A stretch of 64,000 bases of DNA, from the NCBI RefSeq assembly GCF_001429045.1, contig NZ_LMHY01000026.1, forward strand, positions 1 to 64,000, in the 5' to 3' direction. The translations under genes were made by a program, and so were the position numbers. The stretch is from Pseudomonas sp. Root71 (GTDB lineage: Bacteria > Pseudomonadota > Gammaproteobacteria > Pseudomonadales > Pseudomonadaceae). Below the pieces are notes generated by a model. It saw only the letters and a list, made by a program, of their open reading frames with translations, was not told where the DNA came from and did no database searches. Of the stretch, positions 1 through 10,371 are shown one piece after another (the stretch's first letter is position 1; each line of letters starts with the position of its first letter).

Positions 1-98
1 GCGGTTGCCGACGCAGCGGGCGAGCGAGATCGAGCAACTGCTGCCCCATCAGTGGATGCCTGCCTGATCTGTGCAAGGTGTGTTCGCTGGCCGCTTAC
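1..98 (+). mobile_element. Right end of an IS66-family insertion sequence (partial)
   Basis: Only the last 98 bases of the element are in the window. They hold the C-terminal codons of a transposase and then a terminal repeat ending in GGCCGCTTAC at 89-98. Read inward, this starts GTAAGCGGCC, which fits the GTAA start typical of IS66-family inverted repeats. The element sits inside an RHS gene running on the opposite strand. IS66 elements usually make 8-bp target duplications, which would be ACTGCATC (99-106) here, but the other end lies outside the window. The family call is from memory of IR and protein style; the boundary at 98 is the best-supported part. Confidence 0.6.
2..67 (+). CDS. 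IS66-family transposase, C-terminal fragment
   Basis: An open frame enters from the left edge and ends at TGA 65-67. Its last 21 residues include LPTQRASEIEQLLPH. The LP...IexLLP pattern close to the stop resembles the C-terminal tail of IS66 TnpC-type transposases, and the frame stops 31 bp before the putative inverted repeat, as expected for the last gene of such an element. Too little of the protein is present to see a catalytic motif. It could belong to another transposase family with a similar tail. Confidence 0.5.
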   Translation, partial: RLPTQRASEIEQLLPHQWMPA

Positions 99-648
99 AC
101 TGCATCAGCAGTGGCTTATGGCCTGTTGGGTCTCTGCTATTGATTGGGTCACCCAATACATAAGCGTAAGAATTCAAACCGCCTCTGCCAAATGGACTAA
201 AACTATCCGGGCTGTTAAAGCGCATCAACACTGGATTAAACGCTCGATATCCGTTCCCCAACAAATAATGCCCAGTCAGCGGATCCGGTCGCTCGCCATT
301 AAAGCCAAGCAGGCTGAGTAGCCCACTTGTAGAGGGGCTGTGACCGTAGGGCGAATAGGCGATAGATTGTGGGTGATGATTGGTCTTGGTTGTCTGCAAT
401 ATCGAGCGCTGTTGATCGTTGGCCAGAAGTGTGGTGTGGTGCACATCACCGTCAGTTTGCTGTTGCGCCAACAACTGGTCGCCGTGTTGGACGATGGAAT
501 AGCTTATCTTCCCCTGTATCTCTGTGCTCAGGCGGTTTTTGCAGTAGAAACGCTGGTGCTCTTGCTCGCCTGGCATCATGTTACCGACCAGCCGGTCGAG
601 AGCATCATAATGATAATGGCACAGCAGAGTTCCTTATTGGGCTGTCAT
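49..648 (-). pseudogene. Decayed orphan RHS-repeat core protein, cut by the IS66 insertion
   Basis: From codon 5 the minus-strand frame reads like the short RHS-core proteins common in Pseudomonas: HYHYDALDRLVG, QRFYCKNRLSTEIQG, LLAQQ, then the RHS-associated core LLGFNGERPDPLTGHYLLGNG, RFNSPDSFSPFG and NSYAYVLGDPINSRDPTGH. Such proteins carry a variable, often toxic, tail after DPTGH. Here only KPLLMQ and part of a Cys codon remain before the IS end at 98. The final 15 residues (to TGA 49-51) are translated from IS DNA. The 5' end is also damaged: ATG 646-648, preceded by GAGG, reads M-T-A-Q and then meets TAA at 634-636. Translation could restart at ATG 577-579, but the ribosome site there is poor. 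Confidence 0.75.
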
Positions 649-798
649 GGGATGAACACCTCGGAAATCCTAAGTGAAGGAGTTCAGTATTGAATGACTA
701 GCGAGATTGGGGTACTAGCAGAACTGATAGATCTACTGCGCAAGTAGCAGGTTAGGCAACTGCAATTCGAGATGTCTCGACAGCGGATGATGGTCATC

Positions 799-1128
799 TC
801 ATTGGATATCTTTCAGATAATCCTTGAGCGCAACGAGCGGGGCATCAAGCAGTTCAATCGTCTGGCTACTGGAAAATTCAGCTGCGAGTCTCTGCAACTC
901 CCGCCCCAACGGCTTATCCACACCCCCAATGGCCTCCAGCGCTAACCCCACACACTCATCCACCTTCAACTGAATCGTCTCAACATCCCCCCGCCGCACC
1001 AGCAGCTCAAACACATCCCGCTGATAGTCACCCATGACCAGATCGTCACGCAAAATCGGGCTTGAATCTTCCGATTCATAAGCCAGTTTGAGGGAGAAAA
1101 GGGCGACGGTTTCAAGGTGCAATTCCAT
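799..1128 (-). CDS. Conserved-looking hypothetical protein, 109 aa, acidic
   Basis: I do not recognise this family. The start at ATG 1126-1128 is chosen because AAGGA lies just upstream; the longer frame to 1329 runs through a REP copy and the tRNA and is an artefact. The protein begins MELHLETVALFSLKLAYESED and is rich in Asp, Glu and Leu, with no signal peptide, membrane segment or cysteine cluster apart from one Cys. Helical content looks high. It lies between tRNA-Leu and the decayed RHS gene, on the same strand as both. Small acidic proteins next to RHS genes can be immunity proteins, but those normally follow the toxin tail, so this is only a possibility. Confidence 0.6.
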   Translation of the reverse strand: MELHLETVALFSLKLAYESEDSSPILRDDLVMGDYQRDVFELLVRRGDVETIQLKVDECVGLALEAIGGVDKPLGRELQRLAAEFSSSQTIELLDAPLVALKDYLKDIQ

Positions 1129-1181
1129 GGGGGGAATCCTTGTGAAATGTTCTTCCGGCGAGGAGGGCAGAAGAGAAGCGA

Positions 1182-1216
1182 GATCAAAAGATCGCAGCCT
1201 TCGGCAGCTCCTACAG
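1182..1216. repeat. Single REP copy, GTAGGAGCTGCCG family
   Basis: One unpaired copy reading GATCAAAAGATCGCAG followed by CCTTCGGCAGCTCCTAC. It is the same palindrome-containing unit that occurs as inverted pairs elsewhere in the window (for example 10372-10448). It lies between the unknown gene and the tRNA-Leu terminator. Confidence 0.85.
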
Positions 1217-1261
1217 GTCGGCGCGTTTGTCGGTGGGGTGTCAGGTGCTTTTCTGCAGGCG

Positions 1262-1290
1262 AAAAAAAAGGCCTTGCAAAGCAAGACCTT
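1262..1290 (-). terminator. Intrinsic terminator of tRNA-Leu
   Basis: On the minus strand a 10-bp stem AAGGTCTTGC / GCAAGGCCTT with a TTT loop and one G-U pair is followed by a run of eight T. It lies 10 bases past the 3' end of the tRNA and fits as its terminator. Confidence 0.8.
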
Positions 1291-1299
1291 TCTTAATTT

Positions 1300-1384
1300 T
1301 GGTGCCCCGAGGGAGACTCGAACTCCCACTCCTTTCGAAAACGGATTTTGAATCCGCCGCGTCTACCAATTCCGCCATCAGGGC
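1300..1384 (-). tRNA. tRNA-Leu(CAA)
   Basis: The reverse complement starts GCCCTGATGGCGGAATTGG and ends TCGGGGCACCA with CCA encoded. The acceptor stem GCCCTGA pairs with TCGGGGC (one G-U). The anticodon arm reads GGATT-CAA-AATCC, giving anticodon CAA, and a long variable arm follows, as expected for class II tRNA-Leu. The T arm contains GTTCGAGTC. The gene reads away from queA, and its 3' end borders the accessory segment with the RHS/IS66 remains. Confidence 0.97.
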
Positions 1385-1492
1385 TCAATGGCGGCGAAGT
1401 ATAGAGATGAGATAACCGCTGGTCAATCAGGTACATGGAGAATTTTTGATATTTCCGCTAGACTTCCCGGCCCTGCTAGACGACACCCCATC

Positions 1493-3687
<2,195 letters not shown>

Positions 3688-3730
3688 GTTTTCTGACCCC
3701 AAGATTCAACATTTGCAACTGGAGTGCTAA

Positions 3731-4069
3731 ATGAGCTTTTTTATCTCTAATGCCATGGCTGACGCCGCTGCACCTGCTGCTGCCGGCCCAATGGGCGGCG
3801 GTTTCGAGTGGATTTTCCTGGTCGGTTTCCTGGTCATCTTCTACCTGATGATCTGGCGTCCACAGGCCAAGCGCGCCAAAGAGCAGAAGAATCTGCTGAG
3901 CAGCCTGCAGAAAGGCGACGAAGTTGTGACCACCGGCGGCATCGCCGGCAAGATCACTAAAGTTGCAGACGATTTCGTTGTTCTGGAAGTTTCCGACACC
4001 GTCGAAATGAAATTCCAGAAAGGCGCCATCGCTGCCACGCTGCCAAAAGGCACGCTCAAAGCGATCTAA
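3731..4069 (+). CDS. yajC: Sec translocon accessory subunit YajC
   Basis: Small inner-membrane partner of SecDF that associates with SecYEG. The 112 residues show a short Ala/Gly-rich lead, one membrane segment (about residues 23-41, FEWIFLVGFLVIFYLMIW), then the RPQ motif and a soluble domain containing KGDEVVTTGGIAGKI. A GGAG site lies seven bases before the ATG. It is followed by secD after a short gap holding a small hairpin, the standard yajC-secD-secF order. Confidence 0.97.
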   Translation: MSFFISNAMADAAAPAAAGPMGGGFEWIFLVGFLVIFYLMIWRPQAKRAKEQKNLLSSLQKGDEVVTTGGIAGKITKVADDFVVLEVSDTVEMKFQKGAIAATLPKGTLKAI

Positions 4070-4093
4070 GTTTCAACTTCATATTCAATCGAC

Positions 4094-4112
4094 GGGGCGC
4101 GCAAGGCGCCCC
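4094..4112 (+). promoter_or_regulatory. GC-rich stem-loop in the yajC-secD gap
   Basis: GGGGCG (4094-4099) pairs with CGCCCC (4107-4112) around a 7-base loop. There is no U-run after it, so it is not a typical terminator. It may stabilise or partly attenuate the message between yajC and secD. Confidence 0.45.
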
Positions 4113-4133
4113 GCGTCATAAACGGGCGGCGTG

Positions 4134-6002
4134 ATGCTGAACAAATATCCTCTGTGGAAATACATTCTGATCCTGGCGGTGCTGGCGGTCGGTCTGATTT
4201 ATTCCGCTCCCAATCTTTATCCTGATGACCCGGCCATTCAGGTCAGCGGTGCAAGCACTGCACTGCAAGTCAATCAGGCTGATCTGGATCGTGTGAGCGC
4301 TGCGCTCAAGGAATCCGGGATCAACGTCAAGGCTGCCACCCTGGCTGCCAACGGCAAGGGCGGCCTGATTCGCCTGACCAAGGCTGAAGACCAACTGCCG
4401 GCCAAGGACGTTGTCCGCAAGGCGTTGGGTGATGACTACGTCGTTGCATTGAACCTGGCACAAACCACACCGCAATGGCTGCGCAGCCTCGCCGCGCACC
4501 CGATGAAGCTGGGTCTGGACTTGTCCGGTGGTGTGCACTTCCTGCTGGAAGTGGACATGGACAAAGCCCTCGACGCACGCCTGAAAGTCTACGAAGGCGA
4601 CGTCAAGAGCCTGCTGCGCAAAGAAAAACTGCGTTATCGCAGCCTGCCGCAACTCGATGGTGCCATTCAGCTGGGCTTCTCTGATGAAGCGACCCGCGAA
4701 CAGGCCCGTTCGATCATTCGCAAGAACTTCAACGATTTCGACATTGTTCCGGCCGACCTCAATGGCCAACCGGTGCTGCGTCTGGCGATGACCCCGGCCA
4801 AGCTGGCGGAAATCCGCGAATACTCCATCAAGCAGAACTTGACCACGGTACGTAACCGCGTCAACGAGCTGGGTGTTGCCGAGCCGATCGTCCAGCGTCA
4901 GGGCGCCAACCGCATCGTGGTTGAGCTGCCAGGCGTGCAGGACACCGCCGAAGCCAAGCGTATCCTCGGCAAGACGGCCAACCTCGAGTTCCGCCTGGCC
5001 GCTGAGCCTGGCGCTTCGAAAGCCACTTCCGAATCCTTCGAGTTCCGCGAGGGCAACCGTCCTCCTGCGCTGATCGAGCGTGGCCTGATCATCACCGGTG
5101 ACCAGGTCACCGACGCCAAGGCTGGCTTCGGCGAGCACGGCACCCCGGAAGTGAACATTCGTCTGGACGGTCACGGCGGCGAGCTGATGAGCCGTGCGAC
5201 CCGTTCGAACGTCGGTCGCAGCATGGCGGTGATCTTCATCGAGCAGCGTCCGGTTACCACCTACACCAAGCAGATGGTCAACGGCGTCGAGAAAGACGTG
5301 GCGGTCCAGAGCTTCAAGGAAGAGAAGAAGATCATCAGCCTGGCGACCATCCAGTCGCCGCTGGGTGCTCAGTTCCGCATCACTGGCCTGAACGGCCAGG
5401 GCGAGTCGTCCGAACTGGCGCTGCTGCTGCGTGCCGGTGGTCTGGCTGCTCCGATGTACTTCGCTGAAGAACGCACCATCGGCCCGAGCCTGGGTGCCGA
5501 CAACATCACCAAGGGTATCGATGCATCGCTGTGGGGCATGCTGTTCGTCTCGCTGTTCATCATGGCCATCTACCGCTTCTTCGGCCTCATCGCCACCGTC
5601 GCACTGGCGGTGAACATGGTGATGCTGCTGGCCCTGATGTCGCTGCTGGGTGCAACGCTGACCCTGCCGGGTATTGCCGGTATCGTGTTGACCATGGGTA
5701 TGGCGGTCGACGCCAACGTGCTGATCTTCTCGCGGATCCGTGAAGAGATCGCCGCCGGCATGACCGTGCAGCGCGCAATCAACGAAGGCTTCGGCCGGGC
5801 ATTCACCGCGATTCTCGACGCCAACCTGACAACACTGTTGGTCGGCGGCATCCTCTTTGCCATGGGCACAGGTCCCGTCAAGGGCTTCGCAGTGACCATG
5901 TCCCTCGGGATCTTTACCTCGATGTTCACGGCCATCATGGTGACCCGCGCGATGGTCAACCTGATCTTCGGCGGTCGTGACTTCAAGAAGTTGTGGATTT
6001 AA
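4134..6002 (+). CDS. secD: Protein translocase subunit SecD
   Basis: Inner-membrane SecD uses the proton gradient to pull exported proteins into the periplasm. The 622-residue protein has an N-terminal membrane segment (LILAVLAVGLIYSAPNLYP), a large periplasmic region with the DLSGGVHFLLEVD motif, and a C-terminal bundle of about five membrane helices containing GIAGIVLTMGMAVDANVLIF, the SecD signature. ATG 4134 is preferred to the GTG one codon earlier because the family starts MLNKYPLWKY. It is followed nine bases later by secF. Confidence 0.97.
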   Translation: MLNKYPLWKYILILAVLAVGLIYSAPNLYPDDPAIQVSGASTALQVNQADLDRVSAALKESGINVKAATLAANGKGGLIRLTKAEDQLPAKDVVRKALGDDYVVALNLAQTTPQWLRSLAAHPMKLGLDLSGGVHFLLEVDMDKALDARLKVYEGDVKSLLRKEKLRYRSLPQLDGAIQLGFSDEATREQARSIIRKNFNDFDIVPADLNGQPVLRLAMTPAKLAEIREYSIKQNLTTVRNRVNELGVAEPIVQRQGANRIVVELPGVQDTAEAKRILGKTANLEFRLAAEPGASKATSESFEFREGNRPPALIERGLIITGDQVTDAKAGFGEHGTPEVNIRLDGHGGELMSRATRSNVGRSMAVIFIEQRPVTTYTKQMVNGVEKDVAVQSFKEEKKIISLATIQSPLGAQFRITGLNGQGESSELALLLRAGGLAAPMYFAEERTIGPSLGADNITKGIDASLWGMLFVSLFIMAIYRFFGLIATVALAVNMVMLLALMSLLGATLTLPGIAGIVLTMGMAVDANVLIFSRIREEIAAGMTVQRAINEGFGRAFTAILDANLTTLLVGGILFAMGTGPVKGFAVTMSLGIFTSMFTAIMVTRAMVNLIFGGRDFKKLWI

Positions 6003-6011
6003 GGGGCTGCC

Positions 6012-6926
6012 ATGTTACGTACAATCAACTTCATGGGCGTTCGCAACTTTGCGTTCGGCGTCACATTGTTCCTTACCGCACTGGCGTTGTTCAGTGTTGC
6101 CACCAAGGGCATGAACTGGGGCCTGGACTTCACCGGCGGTACGCTCATCGAGCTGACCTACGAGCGTCCGGCTGACGTCACCCAGGTGCGTGAGCAGCTG
6201 GTGAAATCGGGTTATCACGAAGCCATCGTGCAGAACTTCGGTGCAACCACCGACCTGCTGGTGCGCATGCCTGGCGAAGACCCGCAACTGGGTCACCAGG
6301 TAGCCGAGGCCTTGCAGAAGGTCGGTGGCGAGAACCCGGCGACGGTCAAGCGCGTCGAGTTCGTCGGCCCGCAGGTGGGTGAAGAGCTGCGCGACCAGGG
6401 CGGCCTCGGCATGCTGATGGCGCTGGGCGGCATCCTGATCTACCTGGCTTTCCGCTTTCAGTGGAAGTTTGCGGTCGGTGCGATCGTTTCCCTGATCCAC
6501 GACGTGATCGTGACCATCGGTATCCTGTCGTTCTTCCAGATCACCTTCGACCTGACGGTGCTGGCGGCGGTACTGGCGATCATCGGTTACTCGCTCAACG
6601 ACACCATCGTGGTATTCGACCGGGTTCGCGAGAACTTCCGTGTACTGCGCAAGGCCAGCCTGATCGAGAACATCAACATCTCGACCACGCAAACCCTGCT
6701 GCGGACCATGGCGACTTCGATCTCCACCCTGCTGGCGATCGCGGCCCTGCTGTTCTTTGGTGGCGACAACCTGTTCGGCTTCTCCATCGCCCTGTTCATC
6801 GGTGTTCTGGCGGGTACTTACTCGTCGATCTACATCGCCAACGTGGTGCTGATCTGGCTGAACCTGAGCACGGAAGACCTGATTCCTCCGGCCAATACCG
6901 AGAAGGAAGTCGACGACCGTCCTTGA
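6012..6926 (+). CDS. secF: Protein translocase subunit SecF
   Basis: Partner of SecD in the translocation motor. The 304 residues carry the N-terminal membrane helix, the GLDFTGGTLIEL motif at the start of the periplasmic domain, and five C-terminal helices with the IIGYSLNDTIVVFDRVREN signature. The gene closes the yajC-secD-secF operon, which ends at a strong terminator 25 bases downstream. Confidence 0.97.
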   Translation: MLRTINFMGVRNFAFGVTLFLTALALFSVATKGMNWGLDFTGGTLIELTYERPADVTQVREQLVKSGYHEAIVQNFGATTDLLVRMPGEDPQLGHQVAEALQKVGGENPATVKRVEFVGPQVGEELRDQGGLGMLMALGGILIYLAFRFQWKFAVGAIVSLIHDVIVTIGILSFFQITFDLTVLAAVLAIIGYSLNDTIVVFDRVRENFRVLRKASLIENINISTTQTLLRTMATSISTLLAIAALLFFGGDNLFGFSIALFIGVLAGTYSSIYIANVVLIWLNLSTEDLIPPANTEKEVDDRP

Positions 6927-6951
6927 AGGCAAAGTCTTTAAGCGATGTAGT

Positions 6952-6988
6952 CCAAAAAAGGCGCGAGTTGAACTCGCGCCTTTTTTTG
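6952..6988 (+). terminator. Terminator after secF
   Basis: AGGCGCGAGTT / AACTCGCGCCT stem with a tight loop followed by seven T, and preceded by six A, so it could work in both directions. It closes the secDF operon. Confidence 0.9.
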
Positions 6989-7047
6989 TGCTCCAAGGCT
7001 GGGAGAAGCGCGGACACGTTCCGCATGTGATGGTCCAGGAGGTTCAT

Positions 7048-7599
7048 GTGAACAAGTCGATGCTGGTTGGTGCTGTACTGGGTGCTGTCGGTGTAACTGC
7101 CGGGGGTGCTGTGGCCACCTACAGCCTGGTTAAACAAAGCGGTCCTGAGTTTGCTCAGGTTCTAGCCGTTGAACCGGTCAAGACACAAATCAAGACTCCA
7201 CGTGAAGTGTGCAAGGATGTAGCGGTCACCCGGCAGGCGCCGGTGAAAGATCAACACCAGATCGCCGGTACGGTGGTCGGTGCATTGGCAGGTGGTTTGC
7301 TGGGTAACCAGATCGGTGGCGGCAGCGGTAAGAAGATCGCCACGGTCGCGGGTGCTGTCGGTGGTGGTTACGCCGGCAACAAGGTGCAGGAAGGCATGCA
7401 AGAGCGTGACACCTACACCACGACCCAGACCCGTTGTAATACGGTGAATGACATCAGCGACAAGGTCGTGGGTTACGACGTGCGCTATTCGCTGGACGGC
7501 AAGGAAGGCAAGGTGCGCATGGATCGTGATCCAGGCAACCAGATTCCGGTGGATAAGGAAGGCAAGTTGATCCTGTCTGAGAATCAGGCGGCTCAGTGA
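7048..7599 (+). CDS. Glycine-zipper (2TM domain) envelope protein
   Basis: A 183-residue protein of the SlyB/Rick-17kDa-antigen type. It has an N-terminal hydrophobic segment (MLVGAVLGAVGVTAGGAVATY) and a central glycine zipper (GTVVGALAGGLLGNQIGGGSGKK, then AVGGGYAGNKVQEGMQ), with a polar C-terminal domain. The N-terminal helix lacks a lipobox cysteine, so it is probably membrane-anchored rather than a lipoprotein. GTG 7048 is chosen because a perfect AGGAGG lies five bases upstream. Such proteins stabilise or respond to envelope stress in other bacteria; the exact role here is unknown. It is flanked by terminators and forms its own unit. Confidence 0.8.
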   Translation: MNKSMLVGAVLGAVGVTAGGAVATYSLVKQSGPEFAQVLAVEPVKTQIKTPREVCKDVAVTRQAPVKDQHQIAGTVVGALAGGLLGNQIGGGSGKKIATVAGAVGGGYAGNKVQEGMQERDTYTTTQTRCNTVNDISDKVVGYDVRYSLDGKEGKVRMDRDPGNQIPVDKEGKLILSENQAAQ

Positions 7600-7623
7600 T
7601 CTGCTGATGCCGGATTAAAAAAG

Positions 7624-7648
7624 AAGCACCCTGCGGGGTGCTTTTTTT
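7624..7648 (+). terminator. Terminator after the glycine-zipper gene
   Basis: AAGCACCC-TGC-GGGGTGCTT hairpin followed by seven T; the preceding A-run could make it bidirectional. Confidence 0.9.
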
Positions 7649-7680
7649 GTGCCCACGATTTATGCATCACCGCCAACCCT

Positions 7681-7772
7681 CTGTGGGAGCGAGCTTGCTC
7701 GCGATGACGGTGTCACATTCAGCATATGAGGTGACTGATACCCCGCTATCGCGAGCAAGCTCGCTCCCACAG
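7681..7772. repeat. REP inverted pair (REPIN), TGTGGGAGCGAGC family
   Basis: CTGTGGGAGCGAGCTTGCTC with GCGATG and, about 45 bases on, its reverse complement ATCGCGAGCAAGC...CCCACAG. It lies between two convergent genes, each with its own terminator. Confidence 0.93.
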
Positions 7773-7808
7773 GGGGTTGTAGTGTTTTGAAGGGCGATTT
7801 TCAGGCAT

Positions 7809-7834
7809 AAAAAAAGCACCCCGAAGGGTGCTTT
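7809..7834 (-). terminator. Terminator of suhB
   Basis: AAAGCACCC-CGAA-GGGTGCTTT perfect stem; on the minus strand it is followed by a run of seven T. It lies 17 bases past the suhB stop. Confidence 0.9.
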
Positions 7835-7850
7835 CTCTGTCGCTGGAAGC

Positions 7851-8669
7851 TTAGCGCTTCAGCGAGGCCGGCAGGTGCGGCTGGATCGCCGTCAGCACTG
7901 CCTTGAAGCACTTGGTGTTACCGGCAACGACGTGGCCTTTCTCAAGGAAGTCGTGACCGCCGGTGAAGTCGCTCACCAAACCGCCAGCTTCCTGGATCAG
8001 CAGGGCGCCTGCAGCCATGTCCCATTCGGACAGGCCCGATTCCCAGAAGGCGTCGAAACGGCCGGCAGCCACGTAGGCCAGGTCCAGGCTCGCGGAACCG
8101 GCGCGGCGGATGCCGGCGGTCTGGCCAACCAGGGCGCGGAACATGCCCAGGTAGTTGTCGAGGTTGTCCATCTGGTCGTCACGGAACGGGAAGCCGGTAC
8201 CCAGCAGGGCGCCGTCCAGGCTGGTGCGACCGCTGACGCGCAGGCGACGACCGTTCAGTTGGGCGCCGCGACCACGGCTGGCGGTGAATTCTTCCTGGCG
8301 AACCGGGTCCAGGACAACAGCGTGTTCCAGGCGACCGCGGTATTTGCAGGCGATGCTGACAGCGAAGTGAGGGATGCCGCGCAGGAAGTTGGTGGTGCCG
8401 TCCAGTGGGTCGATGATCCACAGGTACTCTTCGCCTTCGATGCCGGAGCCGGCGTGCATACCGGTCTCTTCACCCAGGATCGAGTGATTAGGGTAGGCCT
8501 TGCGCAGGGCGTCGATGATTTTCTGTTCGGCGGCGCGATCCACCTCGGATACGTAATCCTTGGCGTCTTTTTCGTCGACCTTGATGGTATCCAGGCGCTC
8601 GATGGAGCGGAAGATCAATTCACTGGCGCTGCGGGCGGCGCGCAGCGCGATATTCAGCATGGGCTGCAT
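7851..8669 (-). CDS. suhB: Inositol-1-monophosphatase family protein SuhB
   Basis: A Mg-dependent phosphatase fold; in enteric bacteria SuhB also works with Nus factors in rRNA antitermination. The 272 residues contain the metal site GEETG, the WIIDPLDGTTNFLRGIPHFAVSI core and the C-terminal WDMAAGALLIQEAGG motif, all intact. It is transcribed away from trmJ. The suhB/trmJ/isc neighbourhood is the same as in other gammaproteobacteria. Confidence 0.95.
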   Translation of the reverse strand: MQPMLNIALRAARSASELIFRSIERLDTIKVDEKDAKDYVSEVDRAAEQKIIDALRKAYPNHSILGEETGMHAGSGIEGEEYLWIIDPLDGTTNFLRGIPHFAVSIACKYRGRLEHAVVLDPVRQEEFTASRGRGAQLNGRRLRVSGRTSLDGALLGTGFPFRDDQMDNLDNYLGMFRALVGQTAGIRRAGSASLDLAYVAAGRFDAFWESGLSEWDMAAGALLIQEAGGLVSDFTGGHDFLEKGHVVAGNTKCFKAVLTAIQPHLPASLKR

Positions 8670-8815
8670 GGATGTGTCACCTAAGGTTGTTAAAGAAAGC
8701 CGGGCATTCTATCAGAAAGTTTCTACAGGAGAAGGACGACGTTCGCTTTCATGGCTTAACGGTAGCTACAGCTGTAAGATTCCGCTCCCGATTATCGTGT
8801 TCGAGAGCGCCTCCC

Positions 8816-9586
8816 TTGCTGCAAAACATTCGTGTCGTCCTGGTCAATACCAGCCATCCGGGCAATATCGGCGGGGCTGCGCGTGCCATGAAGAACATGG
8901 GGCTGTCGCGGCTGGTGCTGGTCGAGCCTCGTCAGTTCCCGCATCACGAGGCTGATGCTCGTGCTTCCGGTGCCGGGGACATCCTTGAAAGCGCGCAAGT
9001 CGTCGCCACCTTGGAAGATGCCTTGGTCGGCTGCAATCTGGTGCTTGGCACCAGTGCCCGCGACCGGCGTATTCCCTGGCCGTTGCTCGATCCCCGCGAA
9101 TGCGGCACGAAAGTGGTCGAGGAAGCCGGGCAGGGCGCCCAAATCGCCTTGGTGTTCGGTCGTGAAGATTCCGGCCTGACCAACGAAGAGCTGCAGCGAT
9201 GTCATTATCACGTGCACATTCCATCAGACCCTGAGTTCAGTTCGCTGAACCTTGGGGCGGCGGTGCAGGTGTTGGGTTATGAAGTGCGCATGTCCTGGCT
9301 GGCGGCCCAAGGTCAGCCGAGCAAGGTCGAGAAGGAAGAAGTGGCTTCGGTCAAAAGCGCGGAGCTTGCGACCATGGACGAGCTGGAACGATTCTATGAG
9401 CACCTGGAGCAGACCCTGGTGGCCATCGAATTCCTCGATCCGGAAAAGCCACGGCACTTGATGGCGCGCCTGCGCCGGTTGTACGGACGCAGCTCGGTCA
9501 GCCGGGCGGAAATGAATATTTTGCGTGGCATCCTCACGGAAACCCAGAAAGCGGCCCGTGGTGAGCTCCTTAAGCGGAAGGATTAA
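8816..9586 (+). CDS. trmJ: tRNA (cytidine/uridine-2'-O-)-methyltransferase TrmJ
   Basis: SPOUT-class enzyme that methylates the 2'-OH of nucleotide 32 in tRNAs. The start is placed at TTG 8816 because the family begins (M)[24 protein letters not shown]; the longer upstream frame is unlike any family member. Motifs include [14 protein letters not shown], the [18 protein letters not shown]-knot segment and [14 protein letters not shown]. The length is 256 residues. Its stop overlaps the first possible start of cysE (TAATG), so the two are coupled. Confidence 0.94.
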   Translation: MLQNIRVVLVNTSHPGNIGGAARAMKNMGLSRLVLVEPRQFPHHEADARASGAGDILESAQVVATLEDALVGCNLVLGTSARDRRIPWPLLDPRECGTKVVEEAGQGAQIALVFGREDSGLTNEELQRCHYHVHIPSDPEFSSLNLGAAVQVLGYEVRMSWLAAQGQPSKVEKEEVASVKSAELATMDELERFYEHLEQTLVAIEFLDPEKPRHLMARLRRLYGRSSVSRAEMNILRGILTETQKAARGELLKRKD

Positions 9587-9588
9587 TG

Positions 9589-10362
9589 ATGTTCGAGCGT
9601 TTGCGTGAAGATATCCAGAGCGTATTCCACCGAGACCCGGCGGCGCGTAACGCTTTTGAAGTCCTGACTTGCTACCCCGGCATGCATGCCATCTGGATTC
9701 ACCGTTTGTCGGCGATGCTGTGGCGCGCTGACCTGAAATGGCTGGCGCGGCTGGTGTCGAACTTCGGTCGCTGGTTGACCGGGATCGAGATCCATCCGGG
9801 TGCCAAGGTCGGTCGTCGCTTCTTCATTGACCATGGCATGGGCATCGTCATCGGTGAAACCGCCGAGATCGGCGATGACGTGACTATTTACCAGGGCGTG
9901 ACCCTGGGCGGCACCAGCTGGAACAAGGGCAAGCGTCACCCGACCCTGGGTGATGGCGTCGTGGTCGGGGCGGGCGCGAAGGTGCTCGGTCCGTTCACTG
10001 TCGGTGCCGGGGCCAAGGTCGGTTCCAATGCGGTCGTGACCAAGGAAGTACCGCCGGGTGCCACTGTAGTGGGGATTCCGGGGCGGATCATCGTCAAGCC
10101 CGACGAAGAGCAGGACGCCAAGCGCAAGGCCATGGCCGAGAAAATCGGCTTCGATGCCTACGGCGTGACTGAAGACATGCCCGACCCGGTGGCTCGCGCC
10201 ATCAACCAGTTGCTCGATCACTTGCAGGCGGTCGATGGGCGCCTGGAGGGGATGTGCGGGGCGTTGAAGGATCTGGGCAGCAATTACTGTGCGAAAGATC
10301 TGCCTGAACTGCGTGAGGAAGACTTTGCCTGTGTGAAGGACAAGGGTCAGCAGACTGGCTGA
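9589..10362 (+). CDS. cysE: Serine O-acetyltransferase CysE
   Basis: Makes O-acetylserine from serine and acetyl-CoA, the first step of cysteine synthesis. The 257 residues show the left-handed beta-helix hexapeptide repeats, with [38 protein letters not shown] carrying the catalytic His and Asp. Of two adjacent ATGs, 9589 is preferred: AAGGA is six bases upstream of it but only three from 9586. Position just before the isc operon is fitting, since IscS uses cysteine as its sulfur source. Confidence 0.95.
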   Translation: MFERLREDIQSVFHRDPAARNAFEVLTCYPGMHAIWIHRLSAMLWRADLKWLARLVSNFGRWLTGIEIHPGAKVGRRFFIDHGMGIVIGETAEIGDDVTIYQGVTLGGTSWNKGKRHPTLGDGVVVGAGAKVLGPFTVGAGAKVGSNAVVTKEVPPGATVVGIPGRIIVKPDEEQDAKRKAMAEKIGFDAYGVTEDMPDPVARAINQLLDHLQAVDGRLEGMCGALKDLGSNYCAKDLPELREEDFACVKDKGQQTG

Positions 10363-10371
10363 TGCCTTTGT

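Noticed and set aside
340-693. Plus-strand frames across the RHS remnant
   Set aside because: They are opposite a recognisable RHS core sequence and have no family features.
694-747. 17-codon ORF (MTSEIGVLAELIDLLRK) with AAGGAG upstream
   Set aside because: Too short and without context or similarity to support a call; the spacing of 11 bases is also long.
1129-1329. N-terminal extension of the 109-aa unknown gene
   Set aside because: The extra residues are translated from a REP copy and the tRNA-Leu gene; a good ribosome site supports the start at 1128.
7681-7772. Paired repeats as a possible CRISPR array
   Set aside because: Units are inverted, not direct, irregularly placed through the whole window and match REP/REPIN structure; no cas genes are present.
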